A program made the position numbers and the translations under genes. A model generated the notes under the pieces. It ran no database searches, was not told the DNA's origin, and saw nothing but the letters and a program-made list of their open reading frames with translations. Positions 58,995 to 64,000 of a stretch of DNA of 64,000 bases are shown here, in pieces. Positions within the stretch are counted from its first letter, which is position 1, and the number at the start of each line of letters is the position of its first letter. This DNA comes from Tenebrio molitor (Eukaryota; Arthropoda; Insecta; Coleoptera; Tenebrionidae), in assembly GCF_963966145.1 (NCBI RefSeq), contig NC_091047.1:16864001-16928000 (forward strand). Reading direction: 5' to 3'.

Positions 58995-59275
58995 ATAACT
59001 ATGTATTTCATGCCGCCGGCCGTTATCGACGGTTTTGCATGATTCAAAATCCGCCGGGCACGTTAAATTCCCGGCCTAGTACTTACAAAAGTAATCTAGG
59101 TTAAAAATCACTAGAGAATGGGCTGGCAGCATTGATTCTTAAATGTCAACAAAGTTTGACATAGAAGTTACTTTGGTTGAATTAATTAATAATAATTTTT
59201 TACTTTTTAAAAATGATTTAAATTTGTCGGCATGAAAAATTTTGAAGATTACACGTCCAGAACTTAATTTACAAC
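58995..59275. repeat. Second copy of the composite repeat seen at 16.3-16.7 kb
   Basis: Matches the minus strand of 16705-16460 at both sides: GCCGGCCGTTATCGACGGTT and ATTCCCGGCCTAGTACTTAC on the left, TTTTTAAAAATGATTTAAAT and GTCGGCATGAAAAATTTTG on the right. The middle part with the B-box-containing tRNA-like sequence is replaced here by unrelated AT-rich sequence. Confidence 0.6.
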
Positions 59276-59682
59276 CTCGTGGAATGTAAGACTATTATTT
59301 GCATGTATGGAAAATAAACGTTAACATAAGGGCATACAAACTGATTCACATAATTTCCTAATGAAATTTAAATACAGCCAGCAATACGTTTTTCATTCAT
59401 AACTTGATCCAAAAACATGAACTTTTGTATGGTTTGAACATCCTTCACACAAGACTCAATTATTATAAAAATTTGAAAATGGCAGTAATCGGCAAAATTT
59501 CTTTTTATTTAAGAAACTGACTCATCATTTATCAATATCATATCGATCCTTTTGTCATTGGAGCACATTTTAATTATAACAAAAATTATTTCAGAATTAT
59601 TATATCAAGTGACCACTGATTAACGTATTATTGGCTGCATTTAACTTTCGTTAGGGCCGGAATGTTATGTGAATCAGTCTGT

Positions 59683-60663
59683 ACCGGGTGAGATAAGTTT
59701 TATCGTCAGTGCGAAAACATCCACTTCTAATCAATTTAAAATTTTCAAAAAATTTAGGAATGATTGTGTATCACTCTAGAACAGTTTGTAAAAATTTCAA
59801 AATGTTTAATAAAACAGGTAAAGATTTTGTTTTAATTCAATAACTGCTACATTAATTTACATAATTTTTCACTGAGAGTCCTTTCAAACATTCAGGAAAA
59901 ATTTGGTGTCATTGAAATCATGAAAACATCACCGGTTTTTGAAATATGTAAATGGAATTTGATATTAAAGCGTAAAATTTAGCTATGATTTATTATTAAA
60001 TTGGGCGGTCAGTTTCACAAAAGAAGTTGACAATGAGATATTTATTTATGACTGCAGTTGTAAATCTTGGTCATTTTTCGCTCTTAATGTTAAAATTGGA
60101 ATAATTCAAAAACGAATAATTTTCTTTTGATGCGAATTTCGTAAATGTGTTCTTTGAATTAATTGTGAATTATGAACGTGTACGAAATAACATATACTAT
60201 TTTTTCTTCAAACCTTCATAACAAATTATTTAAGACATGTTAAGAAACCAGGTAGGAATTTCAAATGATTTACCTAGTTTACTTTACTGCCGCTCAGCAG
60301 CGGAGATAATAACTTCACGGACGCCCTCAGCGGAGATAATAACTTTATCTGCCGTTCGCAGCGGAGATAATAACTTTATCTGCCGCTCGTCAGCTCGTTA
60401 CATGCCATGACAATGAAGTGACACTTTAGCATTATCAATGCAGCAGGATAATGTCATAATTTACGGACGTTTGAAGAAAAAAAATTTTTTTTTGCTCAAA
60501 ATCGATTTTTTAAATTTTATGGATCTGAATTAAGTGATAAGTGAAAATTGATTACACACATTTGAAGTCTTATATCAAGTGAATGTAACCCTAAAGTTTC
60601 TTAATTTTTATTAATTTTTTAATAGGGTTAATCGTGCTGACGATAAAACTTATCTCACCCGGT
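59683..60663. mobile_element. MITE (ACCGGGTGAGATAAGTTTTATCG), copy 1, with an insert
   Basis: Ends ACCGGGTGAGATAAGTTTTA and TAAAACTTATCTCACCCGGT, flanked by TA. Matches 62901-63656 except for an insert at about 60187-60475, which is the AGCGGAGATAATAACTT foldback element. A further ~50 bp near 63246-63295 exists only in copy 2. Confidence 0.85.
60187..60475. mobile_element. Foldback element with tandem AGCGGAGATAATAACTT units, uninterrupted copy
   Basis: About 289 bp, from AACATATACTATTTTTTCTT to GGACGTTTGAAGAAAA. At 60297-60388 it has three units starting AGCGGAGATAATAACTT, about 30-32 bp each, with alternating tails (CACGGACGCCCTC, TATCTGCCGTTCGC, TATCTGCCGCTCGTC). The uninterrupted host at about 63470 gives the empty site. 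Confidence 0.75.
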
Positions 60664-60913
60664 ACAGTGTGGTGATAAAGTAAGAAACAAAATTTATAAT
60701 TGCGTTATTTAATGTTTTCAAACAAAACGTTCGGACCGGTCAATTTTATTTTTTAATTAGCCACCTTATGACATAAACATTTTACTTATGTCGTCATGTA
60801 TTCTTGCACAATGACGTCATCATTGGTTTTTTTAAATTACAACCCCCACTTTTTTCTTCTCTTTTTGATAGACCTTCCTATTAATTACCTACATAAACGA
60901 TGAATAAATAATT

Positions 60914-61342
60914 TTTTTCTATTATTGATTCAAAAAATTGAAATTCACGCATAGTTATCGGTGCCTGAAGTGGGTCATTTTCTAACGTGTATTTCTTTTT
61001 GCATTGTTAGTAAGATCGAAACCATAGAAACCATACAAAACAGTGTGTGAAATGCGATTTCACGCACACGACTATTTCTGTGTTTCACTTCACGCACTGT
61101 ATTTTATTAGTTACCTAGCAACATGGTCACTGCATTGAAACTTCAGAGTTCCTTCAAAAATTTGAATTTTTAATTTCAATTTTTTGAATCAATTATAGAA
61201 AAAATATTGTTTATATTTCGTGCGTGAAGATGTTTTTGTGCATTCAAAGGCTTATACTGCCTCGACCTTCGTCTCGGCGTAAAAGACCTTTTCATGCACA
61301 AAAAACACTCTCTTCACGCACTTAATATAAAAATAACTATTA
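60914..61342. mobile_element. ~430 bp foldback element, copy 2
   Basis: Reverse complement of 45130-45558 with very few differences over the full length. No open frame. Confidence 0.8.
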
Positions 61343-61659
61343 ACGCAAAATTGTTTTTCAATGGGGTTATTAAAATTGAGGGTTTATTTTAATAGACCAA
61401 ATAATTTAGAACATTTACGGTAGAGAATTCGCGCTGAAATGGAACAAATCAGCTCTGACACCCTGACACTATTGACCTCACTGACCGCAGTGTACCATGT
61501 TTACACTCGTGTCATTCCGTGCCAAATGGTTGGCGGGGGGCAATTTGAACGTTAGCGTTAAATTTTCTTGTTAACCTTAGATGTTTATTTGTTCGGCCTT
61601 TCGGTACTAACTAGTTAATAAATTAATCATTAATATAGAAAATAATAAAAATATTTTTT

Positions 61660-62230
61660 AAAGGAGAACGCACACTTTATATGTAATTCTAAAGACCACT
61701 CAAATGGGGATATTTTGATACCAATCGACGCGTCTTGAAATGACAAATATTTGATACCATTGCGCCAAAACGCTAACTCTATAAATAAAGCCGCAATCTA
61801 TAATTGAAAATCAAAAACTTCCATTTACTTTATATGAGTGGGAAAGAGAGCGATAGATACCCTTCTCGGGTTAGTTTTGGGACTCCATAAATAAAAATAG
61901 TTATTTACGGGGGCAATTGATTTCTTAAGAGGGTTCACAGTAAGATGTATAATTGCAAAGATGACACTGAACCAGTACAATGCCTTTAAAAGGGAATAGC
62001 CGAATCCGTAATCCCCCATAAATTACAAATGACAATTTTATGAAGTGTTCTGACAGAAATCAGTTGGAAAATATTTCAAGTTTTATCGATTTTGTCGCTT
62101 TATTAATCGAGTTACACATTTGGCGCAATGATATCAAATATTCGTCATTTCAAGACGCGTCGATTGATATCAAAATATCCCCATTTGAGTGGTCTTTAGA
62201 ATTACATATAAAGTGTGCGTTCTCCTTTTC
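61660..62230. mobile_element. Foldback element with ~110 bp arms
   Basis: The left arm (AAGGAGAACGCACACTTTAT, CCACTCAAATGGGGATATTT, AATCGACGCGTCTTGAAATG) and the right arm are inverted matches about 570 bp apart. The middle is unrelated sequence with no convincing coding frame. Confidence 0.8.
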
Positions 62231-62454
62231 AACAATTTTTTTTAAATGTAAGGGGTTAAAATTTTTATACTGTCATGTAGACAGTTAAAAGAGCTATCAA
62301 AATAATGACGAATAAATATGGGTTGCTATTTAAAAAAATTGATGATGTCATTACTTTGACAAGGATTGTATTTTACATTTTACGTCAATAAACGTGAAAT
62401 TGAAATTAAAAATCGACCTGTTTTTATTCTTTTATCTAATCCCGTGGGATAAAT

Positions 62455-62595
62455 GACACTTATCCCACTCATTTGAGTGGAATAAGGAACTTCATTACAG
62501 GACGCATTTCATTACTCCACTCAGTGGGATAAGTGAGCTTCATTACCCCACTCAGTGGGATAAGTAAGTCATTATTCCACTGAGTGGTGTAATGA
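62455..62595. repeat. Short palindromic tandem repeat (CCACTCAGTGGGATAAG)
   Basis: Four to five degenerate units of CCACTCAGTGGGATAAG(T) with CTTCATTA(C) spacers. Each unit's core CCACTCAGTGG is itself nearly palindromic (CCACTcaGAGTGG-like). Confidence 0.65.
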
Positions 62596-62669
62596 AACTG
62601 GCGGAAATAAATAAGATTTACCTTTTTTTTTTAATTCGGAGCAGTCTTAGATAAAATTTTGTACATAAC

Positions 62670-62790
62670 ACGTGGGCTAAAGCATATTACAGGAAACTCG
62701 TGTGATTACAGATGAACTCGGGCTAACGCCCTCGTCATCTGCAATCTTCACACTCGAATCCTGTAATATTGCTTTTATCCCACTAATTGT
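62670..62790. repeat. Palindrome (CTAAAGCATATTACAGGA..TCCTGTAATATTGCTTT)
   Basis: Arms pair across about 120 bp, with inner pairs CTCGTGTGATTACAGATGA / TCATCTGCAATCTTCACACTCG and a hairpin tip at GGGCTAACGCCC. Confidence 0.65.
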
Positions 62791-62900
62791 GTAAATAACT
62801 ATTTTCAAAACTCAACAGTTTATGATTTATCGAATTGTTGCGTTACTTTTGCCCCTCACTGTAACTTTATTATGAATTTTGTTCCTTATCAACACACTGT

Positions 62901-63656
62901 ACCGGGTGAGATGAGTTTTATCGTCAGTGGGAAAACATCCACTTCTAATCAATTTAAAATTTTCAAAAAATTCAGGAATGATAGTGTATCACTCTAGAAC
63001 AGTCTGTAAAAATTTCAAAATTTTTAATAAAACAGGTAAAGATTTTGTTTTAATTCAATAACTGATACATTAATTTACATAATTTTTCACTGAGAGTCCT
63101 TTCAAACATTCAGGAAAAATTTGGTGTCATTGAAATCATGAAAACATCACCGGTTTTTGAAATAAATGTAATTTGATATTAAAGCCTAAAATTTAGCTAT
63201 GATTTATTATTAAATTGGGCGGTCAGTTCCACAAAAGAAGTTGACGTAGGTTATTTATGATACCCTTTAGGGACTTAAGAATTACTAGAAAAGTGGTCAA
63301 CAGATGTTCCCAACAATGAGATATTTATTTATGACACTGCAGTTGTAAATCTTGGGTCATTTTTCGCTCTTAATGTTAAAATTGGAATAATTCAAAAACG
63401 AATAATTTTCTTTTGATGCGAATTTTGTAAATGTGTTCTTTGAATTAATTGTGAATTATGAGCGTGTACGAAAAAAAATTTTTTTTGCTCAAAATCGATT
63501 TTTTTAAATTTTATGGCTCTGAATTAAGTGATAAGTGAAAATTGATTACACACATTTGAAGTCTTATATCAAGGGAATGTAACCCTAAAGTTTCTTAATT
63601 TTTACTATTTTTTTAATAGGGTTAATCGTGCTGACGATAAAACTCATCTCACCCGG
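62901..63656. mobile_element. MITE (ACCGGGTGAGAT family), copy 2
   Basis: Ends ACCGGGTGAGATGAGTTTTA and TAAAACTCATCTCACCCGGT. Uninterrupted copy of the element at 59683-60663, in the same orientation. It ends just before another MITE at 63691. Confidence 0.85.
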
Positions 63657-63690
63657 TATATTAATTTTGAGTAATTACGTGCAACTTATA

Positions 63691-63950
63691 TTGGGTGATT
63701 CAAAATGATTGTGGCCAAGTATGTGGCAACTGTGTGGGTAGGGTAGAGTTGATATTTCTTTGACAGTTCATTGTCGCGCAATTTTGAAAACTGTCAAATC
63801 AATGTGTAATGAATTAATGATATTAAAAAAATCAAATGCACGCTTATGAAATGTCATACAAATGACAACTCTACCTCATCCACACAGTTGCCACATAAAT
63901 TTTCGTACATAGTTGCCATACTTGGCCACAATCATTTTGAATCACCCAAT
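63691..63950. mobile_element. MITE (TTGGGTGATTCAAAATGATTG)
   Basis: 260 bp with long inverted ends: TTGGGTGATTCAAAATGATT and AATCATTTTGAATCACCCAA, continuing into GTGGCCAAGTATG / CATACTTGGCCAC and GGTAGAGTTG / CAACTCTACC. Confidence 0.88.
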
Positions 63951-64000
63951 ACTTGTATAAACGGCGAATTATTGACGGAACGTTGAAATGAATATTAAAC

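Larger units (their letters stand above)
58738..64000. other. Repeat-rich region; no further exon recognised
   Basis: Holds elements at 58995-59275, 59683-60663, 60914-61342, 61660-62230, 62455-62595, 62670-62790, 62901-63656 and 63691-63950. It may be an intron or 3' part of the 58.17 kb gene, but no open stretch looks like a catalytic domain. Confidence 0.6.

Noticed and set aside
62455..62595. CRISPR-like spacing of palindromic units
   Set aside because: Units are degenerate, spacers are similar to each other, and the genome is eukaryotic.

Overview
The window is nuclear DNA from an insect, most likely a beetle. Three observations support this: multi-exon genes with many introns of about 45-60 bp and GT..AG ends; a vitellogenin receptor with the insect 5+8 LDLa layout; and AT-rich intergenic DNA full of short inverted-repeat (MITE-like) elements. 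The order is inferred from style and gene content, not proven. There are no prokaryotic operons, CRISPR arrays or phage genes.

Layout. 1-5.65 kb: repeats, with a broken LINE reverse-transcriptase fragment. 5.7-11.6 kb (+): vitellogenin receptor. 12.5-18.7 kb (-): a five-exon gene whose exons chain in phase into an EGF / multi-TM / RING-CH membrane protein, with a 4.1 kb intron packed with MITEs. 19.4-26.1 kb (+): cohesin regulator PDS5. 26.75-27.1 kb (-): mitoribosomal protein mS37/CHCHD1. 27.1-34.6 kb: repeats only, including a clean hAT-type insertion. 34.66-34.98 kb (+): ribosomal protein eL29. 35.2-36.1 kb (-): Sec13. 36.6-37.0 kb (+): ATP synthase coupling factor 6. 37.07-44.97 kb (-): DNA polymerase epsilon catalytic subunit, 18 exons. 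45.8-47.6 kb (-): Integrator subunit 11. 47.98-50.37 kb (+): PIGG, a GPI ethanolamine phosphate transferase. 50.47-50.73 kb (-): SF3B5. 50.9-58.1 kb: nested inverted-repeat elements and a dead transposase. 58.17 kb (+): first coding exon of a Ser/Pro/Thr-rich protein, possibly of cell-cycle type. 58.8-64 kb: repeats.

Most genes are single-copy housekeeping genes: chromosome cohesion, replication, RNA 3'-end processing, splicing, translation, the secretory pathway and GPI anchors. They sit in tight divergent pairs (RING-CH gene/PDS5, Sec13/CF6, IntS11/PIGG) and tight convergent pairs (PDS5/mS37, CF6/POLE, PIGG/SF3B5), with repeat blocks between. The genes share no single pathway. The least familiar protein is the EGF / multi-TM / RING-CH gene. 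The most striking non-coding feature is the layered nesting of foldback elements at 52.4-56.0 kb.

Exon coordinates were read by eye from splice signals and reading phase. Repeat boundaries may be off by a few bases.
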